From contig NZ_SACQ01000001.1 in the NCBI RefSeq assembly GCF_004005935.1, positions 837,485-901,484 on the forward strand: a stretch of 64,000 nt of DNA. The letters are read 5' to 3'. A model generated the notes under the pieces. That model was not told where the DNA came from. It made no database searches and saw nothing but the letters and a program-made list of their open reading frames with translations. Below, piece by piece: positions 26,800-36,300 of the stretch; position 1 is the first letter of the stretch; each line of letters starts with the position of its first letter. Source of the DNA: Neptunomonas marina (lineage in GTDB: Bacteria; Pseudomonadota; Gammaproteobacteria; Pseudomonadales; Balneatricaceae). The position numbers and the translations under genes are program-made.

Positions 26800-27330
26800 T
26801 TATCTGAGGTGGGCACCCGACTGGCTGTGCGCCTTGATTGGGCGCAGCTGCTTGGCAGGCCCAGCGCTGTAAAGCACCTCATCTTCATGCTCGGAATCAA
26901 GGTGGCGACCGCTTTCGAAAAGCACACGTGTTTCAACAGGCATGTGGTGATTCTTGAAAAAGGTCTCGAAGAGCTTTTGAGATGCGTGGTTGCTGGGCGA
27001 GATCGTCGTCTCCATGTGAGTCACGGTGGAGTTGCGGTTAAAAAGCTCACTCAGCATTGTGCTAGCGATACCAAGGCCGCGGTACTTTTCGTCTAAAGCA
27101 ACCTGCCAAATAAACAGGGTGTTGGGGGCGTGAGGCTTGATGTAACCAGAAATAAAGCCTGCGACCTCTCCGTTATCGCTCTCTGCGACAATGCACGTTT
27201 CGGCGAAATCGGTGCACTGTAAAAGGTTGCAGTACAGCGAGTTTTGATCGAGCGGCGGACAGCGGCGGATCAGGTTATGAATATCAGGACCATCGAGCGA
27301 CGATGGTTTGCGATAGTGAATGTTGTGCAT
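26800..27330 (-). CDS. ectA: Diaminobutyrate acetyltransferase
   Basis: EctA acetylates L-2,4-diaminobutyrate at N-gamma using acetyl-CoA. This 176-aa GNAT enzyme opens with SSLDGPDIHNLIRRCPPLDQNSLYCNLLQ, has the acetyl-CoA loop VALDEKYRGLGIASTMLSEL, and ends with the family-typical NHASQKLFETFFKNH. It is the first gene of the operon, divergent from the MarR-type regulator. The promoter region (27331-27572) is strongly A+T-rich and carries an inverted repeat and a direct repeat. Confidence 0.96.
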   Translation of the reverse strand: MHNIHYRKPSSLDGPDIHNLIRRCPPLDQNSLYCNLLQCTDFAETCIVAESDNGEVAGFISGYIKPHAPNTLFIWQVALDEKYRGLGIASTMLSELFNRNSTVTHMETTISPSNHASQKLFETFFKNHHMPVETRVLFESGRHLDSEHEDEVLYSAGPAKQLRPIKAHSQSGAHLR

Positions 27331-27353
27331 AGTATCTCAAATGTTTTGTTTAT

Positions 27354-27370
27354 CGAATATTTAGTATTCG
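27354..27370. promoter_or_regulatory. Inverted repeat in ectA promoter, candidate EctR operator
   Basis: CGAATA (27354-27359) and TATTCG (27365-27370) with spacer TTTAG form a palindrome 25-40 bases upstream of ectA. It is embedded in A/T-rich sequence that could hold the -10 region. In methylotrophs EctR is known to bind a palindrome overlapping the ectA -10 box, and this site is placed accordingly. Binding is inferred. Confidence 0.5.
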
Positions 27371-27479
27371 TATATATTTTAAAACATGAATGCTTCGTTC
27401 TTTCAACCCGAATATCGGCTTTTTATTAGGGTTTTTCGTTATTTATAGCGAGATTTTATTATTTTTCAGATTAATTTGT

Positions 27480-27518
27480 TTTGTGTTTCTAAGTAGATAT
27501 TGTTTGTGTTTCTAAGTA
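27480..27518. repeat. Perfect 16-bp direct repeat upstream of ectR
   Basis: TTTGTGTTTCTAAGTA occurs at 27480-27495 and again at 27503-27518, a 23-bp period, in the ectA-ectR intergenic region about 55 bp before the ectR start. The copies are identical. They may be tandem binding sites for a regulator, or a small duplication. Confidence 0.8.
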
Positions 27519-27572
27519 ATGGCGTCGTGTGAGGAGATTAGGTAAAATCCTTGCAAGAATGATGAAAAGAGC

Positions 27573-28070
27573 ATGTTTACGATGGAAAAGAGTCAGGAAG
27601 CGCTGGTATTGCTGCGGCAAATTTTTCGCTCTGCCGATATGCAAGAGAAAGAGATCAGCCGCAGTACCGGATTAACATTGCCGCAATTGATGACGATGCA
27701 GGCACTGCGCCACACCGCGCCTATCACAACCGGAGAGCTCGCCAAAGAGGTTTCGATAACTCAGGCGACTGTTACCAGTATTTTGGATCGGTTAGAGAAG
27801 AAAGGCTTAGTAACGCGTGAAAGGGGTCTTGAGGACAAGCGCAAAGTTTGGATCAACCTCAGCACCGAGGGGTGGGAGTTGATGAAGGGGGCGCCTACAA
27901 CGCAGCAGGATATGTTTACCCGTCGCTTTGATGATCTGCAAAGCTGGGAGCAATCAATGGTTATCGCAGCGCTAGAGCGTGTTGCGTTCATGCTAGATGC
28001 TCAGCACCTGGATGCTGCCCCTATGCTCGATGTGGGCCAGATCGATAGAGCCGAAGTCGGCAATAAGTAA
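27573..28070 (+). CDS. ectR: MarR-family regulator of ectoine genes (EctR-like)
   Basis: A 165-aa MarR-type winged-helix repressor. The DNA-binding region is TTGELAKEVSITQATVTSILDRLEKKGLVTRERGLEDKRKVWINLS (residues ~50-95), with flanking dimerisation helices. Divergent placement next to ectA matches the EctR1 arrangement known in halotolerant methylotrophs and other ectoine producers, where it represses ectABC-ask at low salinity. Start at the ATG at 27573, or the in-frame ATG at 27582. The function is inferred from context. Confidence 0.87.
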   Translation: MFTMEKSQEALVLLRQIFRSADMQEKEISRSTGLTLPQLMTMQALRHTAPITTGELAKEVSITQATVTSILDRLEKKGLVTRERGLEDKRKVWINLSTEGWELMKGAPTTQQDMFTRRFDDLQSWEQSMVIAALERVAFMLDAQHLDAAPMLDVGQIDRAEVGNK

Positions 28071-28172
28071 TCCTATTAGCAGTATTCTCTGCACCCGCGC
28101 AGTACGCGAATATCGGTGAACTATTTTGCTCTGTCGGCCGTATTAGCGGTAAACGGACAGAAGGATACCGAG

Positions 28173-29483
28173 TTGGCTACTGCGCTCTACATTCCCACGC
28201 ACGACTTGCGGATTCATGACAACCCTTGTTTAACCCGAGTGGCTCAGTTCGATACGGCATGTATTGCACTGATCTATGACCCCCGCTGGTTTAAGCCAAC
28301 TCGCTATCAAACGAAAAGCATTGGGCCGAAACGCTGGAGCTTTACGATACAAGCGATGGAAGGGTTCCACACCGCATGTGAGGGCCTCGGCAATAAGCCT
28401 GTGCTTCGGACGGGGGAGTTCGTCGCAGCAGTCAATCGGTTGGTGCAAGAGAGCGGAGCGCAAACGCTGATTATGTCTCGCCCGGTCGGCTGGTATGAGT
28501 GCGAACAGCTGATTTCGATCCAAGCGGCAAATCCAGCCCTGCAGATCGAGATGTTTGATACATATACGCTTTTCTCAGAAGGAGCTCACACGTGGCTTGC
28601 AGAGAAGTTGCCTCGCCAGTATACGCCGTTCCGCCGATCAGCGGAGCAGGCTGATACAGCTGCACCTATGGCTGCGGTTGAGTCTTTACCGCCCAGCGCG
28701 TTACAGAGTGAAGATGAGTGGAGCTTTGCTGCACAGGATGTTTTTAGCCTAGATTTTATCGGCACTGAGCAAGCGGGTCTTGAGCATCTCAAACAATATT
28801 TACACTGCGGTGCGGCTAGCCATTACAAGGAGACGCGCAATGCGCTTTCTGGTTGGAGTAACTCGTCAAAGCTCTCGTTATGGTTAGCGTCGGGAAGCCT
28901 GTCGGTGCGCTATGTGTGGCAGTCCATTGCTGAATACGAACGCACTCACGGGGCAAACGAATCGACACAATGGTTGTATGTCGAGCTGCTATGGCGGGAG
29001 TATTTCCAATGGCTGGCAAGAAAACTTGGTACTCAGCTGTATCGCTTCCAAGGTATCGCGAAGCGCCAACCGTTAACCAGCTTTTATGCTCACCGGTTTC
29101 GCGCTTGGTGTAGTGGGACAACGGGCGAGCCGCTTGTGGATGCGATTATGCATGAGCTTGCGCAAACAGGTTATATCTCCAATCGTTCGCGGCAGATCGC
29201 AGCAAGTTATTGCGTTAACGAGCTGCAACTCGACTGGCGCTATGGCGCAGCATGGTTTGAACAAGAGTTGGTTGATTACGATGTAGCCAGTAACTGGGGC
29301 AACTGGCAGTACATCGCTGGGGTGGGTGTCGATCCGCGTGGCGGACGCCGCTTTGATATCAGAAAGCAGGTGGCACAATTTGATCCAGAGGGCGATTACG
29401 TCAGGCATTGGCTTGGCAGCGAGCTAACGAAGAGCGTAGCACTCGATGTGGTTGATGCTGCTGACTGGCCGTTAGCACGGTAA
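28173..29483 (+). CDS. Cryptochrome DASH / ssDNA photolyase
   Basis: A CRY-DASH protein. The N-terminal Rossmann-like antenna domain begins at YIPTHDLRIHDNPCL. The C-terminal FAD domain has the group's diagnostic strings: SHYKETRNAL, WSNSSKLSLWLASGSLSVRYVW, LLWREYFQW, FRAWCSGTTGEPLVDAIMHELAQTGYISNRSRQ and DYDVASNWGNWQYIAGVGVDPRGGRRF. CRY-DASH repairs CPDs mainly in single-stranded DNA under blue light and may also signal. The TTG at 28173 (AGAAGGA upstream) puts the start just before the first beta-strand. An upstream GTG at 28116 extends it by 19 residues but has no ribosome-binding site. Confidence 0.93.
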   Translation: MATALYIPTHDLRIHDNPCLTRVAQFDTACIALIYDPRWFKPTRYQTKSIGPKRWSFTIQAMEGFHTACEGLGNKPVLRTGEFVAAVNRLVQESGAQTLIMSRPVGWYECEQLISIQAANPALQIEMFDTYTLFSEGAHTWLAEKLPRQYTPFRRSAEQADTAAPMAAVESLPPSALQSEDEWSFAAQDVFSLDFIGTEQAGLEHLKQYLHCGAASHYKETRNALSGWSNSSKLSLWLASGSLSVRYVWQSIAEYERTHGANESTQWLYVELLWREYFQWLARKLGTQLYRFQGIAKRQPLTSFYAHRFRAWCSGTTGEPLVDAIMHELAQTGYISNRSRQIAASYCVNELQLDWRYGAAWFEQELVDYDVASNWGNWQYIAGVGVDPRGGRRFDIRKQVAQFDPEGDYVRHWLGSELTKSVALDVVDAADWPLAR

Positions 29484-29489
29484 CCTGCC

Positions 29490-30977
29490 ATGGAGCCAAT
29501 CAGCGTGGTGTGGTTTAAGCGTGACCTACGTTTGACCGACCATGAGCCGTTGGTTGCGGCCATCGCAGCGCAGCGTCCTACGTTACTGCTTTATATCTTT
29601 GAGCCAATGCTGTTGGATGATCCGCATTACGAGCATCGCCATTGGCGATTTGTGTGGCAATCTTTGGAAGATCTGAACAAGCAGCTATCGAATTTCGGTA
29701 CTCGGATAGTCGTTAGTTGTGGTGAAGCTTGCAAAGTCTTTACCGCCATTTATGAGCAAGTTCAGATTGAGGCGATATACAGCTATCAAGAGATTGGTCT
29801 TGCGAACACATTTGAGCGTGATCGCTTGGTGGCGAAGTGGTGTAAAAAACACAGCGTAACATGGTGCGAAACGCCCTATGGTGCGGTGGTGCGCGGAGCG
29901 AGTACCCGACAGGATTGGGATAAGCACTGGAAGGCTGTGATGCGCAACCCCTGTGCTGATCCCGACCTCGACCAGCTCAACGCTATTGAGTTGCACAGTT
30001 TGCCCGTGTTTACCCCGCCACCGGACTGGTTGGTTTGTGTGCCTGAGTTTCAGCTTGGCGGCCCTACCCAAGCGCGTATGACGCTCGAAAGTTTCTATGC
30101 TGAGAGGGGGCGAAACTACCAAAAAGGTATTTCAAAACCGCAGCTTAGCCGCGAAACTTGCTCCCGTTTGTCGCCCTATTTGGCGTGGGGAAATCTTAGC
30201 TTGCGCGAGTGCTATCAGCGCTTACTTGCCCACTGGAACGAGCGAGGTTGGCGCCGCGCGCTGGCTGCGCTCTCGTCGCGATTGCATTGGCATTGTCACT
30301 TCATTCAGAAATTTGAAAGTGAGTGTTCAATGGAGTTTGAGCCAGTGAATCGTGCCTATCAACAGCTCCACTATCGGAGTGGCGATAAAGCGGCACGCTA
30401 TCACGCGTGTTGGGAGCAAGGTTTGACGGGTTATCCGCTGGTTGATGCGTGCATGCGCTGTTTAAACGCAACGGGCTATATCAACTTTCGGATGCGCGCC
30501 ATGCTGGTGAGTTTCTATTGCCATCATTTGATGCTCGATTGGCGCGGTGCTGCGCGCTACCTTGCACGCCAGTTTTTGGATTTCGAGCCGGGCATCCACT
30601 ACCCGCAGATTCAGATGCAGGCGGGCGTCACCGGTACCAATACTTTGCGCATCTACAATCCGGTTAAACAATCCCAAGAACATGATAGCGATGGCGAGTT
30701 TATCCGCCGTTGGGTTCCCGAACTGGCTGTGCTTCCCGGTGAGCTTGTGCATACCCCGTGGACGCTAACCCCCATGGAGCAAGCCATGTGGGGTATTACG
30801 CTGCCCGATGATTATCCCGCTCCCATTATTGATATTGAAAAAACAGGGCCCTATATGCGCGATGTGTTGTGGGAGTTTAAGAAGCGCCCTGATGTGCAAG
30901 CCGAAGCAAGGCGTATTCTTAAGCGCCATGTGCGACCCGGTGGCAGACGAAACAAGGAGAACAGACGTGGCTCATAA
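29490..30977 (+). CDS. Photolyase/cryptochrome family flavoprotein
   Basis: A 495-aa photolyase-family protein distinct from CRY-DASH. The antenna domain starts [20 protein letters not shown]. The FAD domain contains [72 protein letters not shown], and the FAD-proximal [25 protein letters not shown]. The Asn/Met region after LDFE differs from E. coli PhrB, so repair versus signalling activity is unclear. It starts 6 bp after CRY-DASH, and its last 11 bases overlap the DUF2256 gene. Confidence 0.9.
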   Translation: MEPISVVWFKRDLRLTDHEPLVAAIAAQRPTLLLYIFEPMLLDDPHYEHRHWRFVWQSLEDLNKQLSNFGTRIVVSCGEACKVFTAIYEQVQIEAIYSYQEIGLANTFERDRLVAKWCKKHSVTWCETPYGAVVRGASTRQDWDKHWKAVMRNPCADPDLDQLNAIELHSLPVFTPPPDWLVCVPEFQLGGPTQARMTLESFYAERGRNYQKGISKPQLSRETCSRLSPYLAWGNLSLRECYQRLLAHWNERGWRRALAALSSRLHWHCHFIQKFESECSMEFEPVNRAYQQLHYRSGDKAARYHACWEQGLTGYPLVDACMRCLNATGYINFRMRAMLVSFYCHHLMLDWRGAARYLARQFLDFEPGIHYPQIQMQAGVTGTNTLRIYNPVKQSQEHDSDGEFIRRWVPELAVLPGELVHTPWTLTPMEQAMWGITLPDDYPAPIIDIEKTGPYMRDVLWEFKKRPDVQAEARRILKRHVRPGGRRNKENRRGS

Positions 30978-31131
30978 GAAAGTGAACTTACCCTCGAAAG
31001 TCTGCGTGCGCTGTGGGCGGCCATTTAGCTGGCGTAAAAAATGGCAGCGTGTTTGGGGGGAGGTAAAATATTGTTCTGAGCGCTGTCGGCGCGAAAAGCG
31101 CACCTGTATGGCTGAGGACAGTTGGGTATGA
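30967..31131 (+). CDS. DUF2256 zinc-finger-like small protein
   Basis: A 54-aa protein beginning [42 protein letters not shown]. It is a DUF2256 domain with two Cys pairs (CVRC and CSERC) that probably bind zinc. DUF2256 is repeatedly encoded next to, or fused to, cryptochrome/photolyase genes, as here. The GTG start at 30967 overlaps the upstream photolyase by 11 bp and has a perfect AAGGAG at 30954-30959. Its TGA overlaps the next ATG (ATGA). A role in DNA or flavoprotein binding is inferred only. Confidence 0.85.
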   Translation: MAHKKVNLPSKVCVRCGRPFSWRKKWQRVWGEVKYCSERCRREKRTCMAEDSWV

Positions 31132-32672
31132 GTACAAGAACACTGCGCTTAATATTGGGCGACCAGCTTAACGCGAGCCACTCTTGGTATCAGCAGCAGG
31201 ACGACAAAGTTAGCTACCTCATCGCTGAGCTTCCCCAAGAGGTGGGCTACGTGAAGCATCATGTCCAGAAAGTTTGTGCATTCTTCGCTGCCATGCGTGA
31301 GTTTACGGCTGCGCTGCAAGCGGCAGGTCACGATGTTATCTATTTGACGCTAGATGAAACCCAGCACCACGCAACTCTGGCGGAGTTAATCGCTGATCTT
31401 TGCAGTCAGCACAAGGTGGCAACCTTTCAGTATCAACTGCCAGATGAGCGCCGGTTACGTGATCAGCTCAGTCGTTTGTCGCTGGAGGGCGTGGCTATTT
31501 CGGCCGCTGAAACGGAGCACTTTTTACTCCCTGAAGCTGAGTTTCCGCGCTTTATAAAAGCGGGGCAGCATAACCGTATGGATAGCTTCTATCGTAAAAT
31601 GCGCAAGCGTTTGGATATCCTGATGGAGGAGGGCAAGCCAAAGGGGGGGCAATGGAGCTTCGATGCTGATAACCGCGAACCCTTGCGCAAAGATGATCTT
31701 GCTAACGTGCCAGAGCCCTTGTGCTTTGCTAATGATGTCACCGATATACTAGCGCGCCTCGAGCGTCACGGGGTGTGTACGTTTGGTAAAGCGCAGGCGC
31801 AGCTGTTGTGGCCCATCAACAGGCGGCAAGCCAAGGCGCTGTTGGCGCACTTCTGCACCGTTTGCCTACCCAACTTTGGCCGCTTTCAAGATGCGATGAC
31901 GGATCAATCGCCCTTGGGGTGGAGTTTATATCATTCGCGGCTGAGCTTTGCGCTCAACAGCAAGATGTTGCATCCGGGCCAAGTGATCGCGGCGGCATTA
32001 GCAGCATACGAGGCTGATGACGCTATCAATATCGCCCAGATCGAGGGGTTTGTACGCCAAATTATCGGTTGGCGTGAGTACGTAAGGGCTGTGTACTGGG
32101 TTAACAGTGAACAGTACGATGCGCAAAACTTCCTTTTAGCTGAGCGGTCTTTGCCTGAGTGGTTTTGGGATGGGGATACCAAGATGCGTTGCTTATCTCA
32201 GGCGATAACCCAGTCACTCGATTATGCCTATGCGCATCACATTCAGCGGCTTATGGTGGTGGGTAATTTTGCACTCATCGCAGGGCTTTCGCCGGATGAG
32301 GTCGAAGCCTGGTATCTCGGTATCTATATCGATGCGATTGAGTGGGTCGAGCAGCCCAACACGCGCAGTATGGCGTTGTTTGCGGATGGCGGTTGGGTGG
32401 CGACTAAGCCTTATGCTGCCAGCGGTAATTACATCAATAAGATGAGCGACCACTGCCAATCTTGCCATTACAACGTAAAAGAGCGCAGTGCGCCCAATGC
32501 ATGCCCGTTCATGAGTTTGTATTGGCATTTCTTGGCGCAGAACAAAGCAACGCTAGGTACAAACCCGCGTATGGCCTTTCCTTATCGTACTTGGGATAAG
32601 ATGGCAGATACGGCTAAAACTGAGACGCTGGCACGCGCGCAGGCTTATCTTCATTCCCTTAACGAACTTTAG
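31128..32672 (+). CDS. FeS-BCP (PhrB-type) 6-4 photolyase
   Basis: A 514-aa member of the iron-sulfur bacterial cryptochrome/photolyase group. It begins [10 protein letters not shown] as is typical. Four cysteines, C355, C443, C446 and C459, are spaced exactly as C350/C438/C441/C454 in Agrobacterium PhrB, the ligands of the [4Fe-4S] cluster. The FAD region ([45 protein letters not shown]) is intact. Such enzymes repair (6-4) photoproducts with a lumazine antenna. The ATG at 31128 overlaps the DUF2256 stop by 4 bp, so the repair genes are translationally coupled. Confidence 0.95.
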   Translation: MSTRTLRLILGDQLNASHSWYQQQDDKVSYLIAELPQEVGYVKHHVQKVCAFFAAMREFTAALQAAGHDVIYLTLDETQHHATLAELIADLCSQHKVATFQYQLPDERRLRDQLSRLSLEGVAISAAETEHFLLPEAEFPRFIKAGQHNRMDSFYRKMRKRLDILMEEGKPKGGQWSFDADNREPLRKDDLANVPEPLCFANDVTDILARLERHGVCTFGKAQAQLLWPINRRQAKALLAHFCTVCLPNFGRFQDAMTDQSPLGWSLYHSRLSFALNSKMLHPGQVIAAALAAYEADDAINIAQIEGFVRQIIGWREYVRAVYWVNSEQYDAQNFLLAERSLPEWFWDGDTKMRCLSQAITQSLDYAYAHHIQRLMVVGNFALIAGLSPDEVEAWYLGIYIDAIEWVEQPNTRSMALFADGGWVATKPYAASGNYINKMSDHCQSCHYNVKERSAPNACPFMSLYWHFLAQNKATLGTNPRMAFPYRTWDKMADTAKTETLARAQAYLHSLNEL

Positions 32673-32680
32673 AGGCGTCT

Positions 32681-33163
32681 ATGTTGGCATCCTCCCGCTT
32701 AATACTCAGAACAGCCACAGCCGAGGATGCGCCTTTTATTTACCAGCTCTATAACGAGCCGAGTTTTAAAGAGCATATCGCTGATAAAAATATTCATTCC
32801 CTCGATGCAGCTAAGCAATACCTATGCGATGGCCCGTTTGCAAAGGCGGCGGGTCTTGGTCTTTTTGTCGTAGAGACTAAAGCGGATTCGAAAGCGATAG
32901 GGGTGTGTGGCCTCATTCAAAGAGATGAGCTGCCAAGGCCTGATTTAGGCTATGCGCTTCTGCCTGATGCTTGGGGGTGTGGGTATGCCTTTGAGGCGGC
33001 AAAGTGCGTCATTGATAGCGCTAACGACAGCGAAATTTTGGCAATCTGTCGGCCTTCAAATACAAAGTCGGCTGCGGTACTGACACGATTGGGTTTTAAG
33101 GTACTGCGACCGATTACTGTAGCGAATGTCACAAATGATCTTTACTCACTAGGAACTGATTGA
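32681..33163 (+). CDS. GNAT family acetyltransferase (RimJ/RimL-like)
   Basis: A 160-aa N-acetyltransferase of the RimJ/RimL-like GNAT_3 group. It has SRLILRTATAEDAPFIYQLYNEPSFKEHI, the GVCGLIQRDELPRPDLGYALLPDAWGCGYAFEAAKCVID acetyl-CoA region, and TKSAAVLTRLGFKVLRP. The substrate is unknown. The ATG at 32681 follows the FeS-BCP stop by 8 bp, so it closes the photolyase operon, though a functional tie to light repair is not established. Confidence 0.88.
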   Translation: MLASSRLILRTATAEDAPFIYQLYNEPSFKEHIADKNIHSLDAAKQYLCDGPFAKAAGLGLFVVETKADSKAIGVCGLIQRDELPRPDLGYALLPDAWGCGYAFEAAKCVIDSANDSEILAICRPSNTKSAAVLTRLGFKVLRPITVANVTNDLYSLGTD

Positions 33164-33349
33164 ATTTACAGAAAAACTACCGATATCGTTATGATTCGAC
33201 TAACGTTAAATTACGTCAGTGTATTACGGTCGATAAAGTGTTATTTAGAAACTCGATAGGCTAAAGCATTGATGTCTATCAGCTCTACGAGATTAGGCTA
33301 TAGTGAACTCAGTGCTAAATGGTTAAGATCTTATTTTTTATTTGGGTAG

Positions 33350-36300
33350 ATGAACATGGAAGGTCAGTTATCGGTATCCCGCGTCCCCGTTATCGCTATT
33401 GGGGCTTCCGCTGGTGGCCTAGAAGCGGTTTCTGAGCTGCTCTCATACATCGCGCCCGACATCAGTTATGCGATTGTTGTGTTGCAGCACCTGTCTCCTG
33501 ATCATCGCAGTATGATGCCAGAGTTGTTAGATCGAGCCACTGATCTTGATGTAGTGCCTCTTAAAAGCCAGACCCGCCCAGAAGCGGGTTGTGTCTATGT
33601 TGTTCCAGCTGGCAAAAATGCGTATGTAGAAGATGACTACATGATGCTATCAGATGCGCCGCCAGAGATAGCTCCTAAACCTTCCATTAATGCTTTCTTC
33701 TCCTCATTAGCGCGGTTTTATAGTCAAGATGCGATTGGCGTTATCTTATCGGGTACAGGAACTGACGGCACCGAAGGGCTACAAGCGATTCAGGCGCGTG
33801 GTGGTATTACCATTACGCAAACACTAGAGTCGGCCAAGTATGATGGTATGCCGAAGTCGGCGCTTGATGCAGGCGTATCTGACTACAGCCTGTCGCCCAA
33901 AGAGATTGCAAATAAACTAACTGCCTTGTCATCAGAGCAGGATCAAGATCCTGAAATCCCTACCTCGATACTGGAAGAGATTGTTGCGCTGCTGCAGAGG
34001 CAAGGGCAAGTTGACTTCTCTGGGTATAAGCTAGGTACGTTATCACGCAGAATTTGTCGGCGCATGGCCTCGACTGACTGTGAGCAGATGGATCGCTACC
34101 TCGCATTGTTGAAGAGTTCGAGTGAAGAGGTTGACCTGTTAGCCAAAGATATTCTCATCTCTGTCACTGCGTTCTTCCGGGATCAAGACGCTTTCTCATC
34201 GCTGAGAAAGCTGATTATCGAGCAATCGAAAGTGCTGGGTAATGATGATGAATACCGAGTTTGGGTGGCGGGCTGCGCGACAGGCGAGGAAGCATATAGC
34301 GTTGCGATATTGATACTGGAAGCTTTACGTGATGCTGACAAACGTTGCCAAGTCCAGGTCTTCGCGACTGATATTGATGAGCAGGCTCTGCTTGTTGCAC
34401 GACAGGGGATGTATAGCGAAGCGAGCTTAAAAACAGTCTCACAGGAGTTGATAGATCGCTACTTCATTTATCGAGGTGATGGGAAGTATGAGGCCGGTAA
34501 GACGTTGCGGGATATCATCATCTTTGCGCGGCATAATCTGATATCTGACCCACCTTTTTTAAGGTTAAACCTCGTTACATGCCGCAATGTATTGATATAT
34601 CTTGATAATAAAACCCAATCGCGTGTGTTGCAGCGGTTTAATTTTGCGCTGAATGATGATGGCGGGTTATTTCTTGGCCGTTCGGAGAGCATTGCCCAAG
34701 CGGAGTCGCTTTTTAACTACGTTGACCGCCGTGAACGTATTTTTCAAAAAACAGGGGGAGGACGCCCCGGATTTAATAAGTCTCTCAAAGCGCGCCTTGG
34801 CGAGGTCAGCGTACAACGTCGAGAGTCTCCTCAGTTATTGGTGAATGCGGTAACCGACGCACTCACCGCAACAGCAGCATTATGCACCGTTGACGGGAAG
34901 GTGCTGCAAACATCCGGCAAAGTTGAGCTGTTTTTCCAGTTCCCGGTGGGGTCATCAGATACCGTTCTTATCGATGTGATTACACCTGTCTTCAAAAGTG
35001 ATGTGATGTCGATGTTGCATCTTCTCAAGAAAAGTGGCGAGCCACAGAAGAGCCGGCCTATGCTCTTCGCCGACAAAACGTGGCAGGTGCTGTTGAGTTA
35101 CACCAAAGTGAGCGGTGAAAATCGGGTTCTATTGCTTATTATGCCGCACGAACAGGTCACTGTAGCCAAGCCTGACGCACATGTGTCGCAGTATTACACC
35201 GATGAGCTTCAAGTCACTCAAGAACAGTTGCAATCGCTGATCGAGGAGCTTGCTACCGCCAATGAAGAGATGCAGTCGTTGAACGAAGAAGCACAAGCTT
35301 CCAACGAAGAGCTACAAGCAACCAATGAGGAGCTGGAAGCCGCCAATGAAGAGTTGCAGTCGACCAACGAAGAGCTGGTCAGCGTTAATGACGAACTCAG
35401 TACCAAGACTCAGCAACTATCCACGCTAAATGCTGAGTATATCCATCTATATGACTCGCTCGACTTCCCTGTACTAGTATTTGACGAATCTCTGCATTTA
35501 GTGCGCTTTAATTCGGCTGCCACCTTTGCCTTCAACTTGCGTCCAAACGCACTTAACACCAGCTTGGAGCGTATCCATTTTCCTACTTACTTAAGTGATG
35601 TGGCGGGCTTGTTGGCACTGGCGTTGAACCAGTGCGAGAAGCAGGAGCAATTGGTTGAGAATAACGAGCGCTTTTACCAGATCGTTGTTAACCCCGGCCT
35701 AGATGATCAGGGTAGCACTAAATTTGTGGTGCTAAATCTTATCGATGTAACGGATATTCATACCACGCGTCACGAGCTAGATGAGACCGAAACGCGGCTG
35801 CAAACCGTGATGGACAACACGACCGTGCTGATCGCAATGAAAGATCTGCGCGGACGTTATATCTATGTAAATGAAGCCTTCATGACAGGCTATGGTCTGA
35901 CCGATAGTGACTATCATATGAAGAGCGATTTTGATCTCTTCCCTGATGAATTCGCGGCGCAGCTTTGGGCCTCTGATCTGCGCGCAATTCGCACGCTAGG
36001 TCGGGTTGAGTCTGAGCTGAGCTTGCTCGTGGGCGAGGAGATGCGCCATTACAGCACGCGACACATTATGCTGCGAGATCACGCCGGACAACCAAGTATT
36101 CTTATCGTTGAATCCGAGGATGTAACTGCGCGCAAAAAAGCCGAAGAGAAGCTTAAAATCGCTGCGAAGGTTTATCAGCAAGCTGGCGAAGCTATCGTGG
36201 TCACTGATAAAAATGCGCATATTCTATCGGTTAACGAAGCATTCACCGATATTACAGGCTATAACGAAGAGGAAGCGCTGGGTAAGAGGATTGGTAGCCT

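Noticed and set aside
27244-27429. 61-codon open frame overlapping the ectA start and promoter
   Set aside because: It is antisense to the ectA 5' end and promoter and has no similarity to known proteins.
23461-28070. Ectoine hydroxylase (ectD) in the ectoine cluster
   Set aside because: No dioxygenase gene lies in or beside the operon. Every gene between 23461 and 28070 is accounted for, so only ectoine, not hydroxyectoine, synthesis is supported here.
35218-35410. Degenerate repeats rich in GAAGAG/AACGAA in the CheB-CheR gene
   Set aside because: They encode the NEELQ-type coiled coil normally found between CheR and PAS domains in this protein class, so no separate repeat element is needed.
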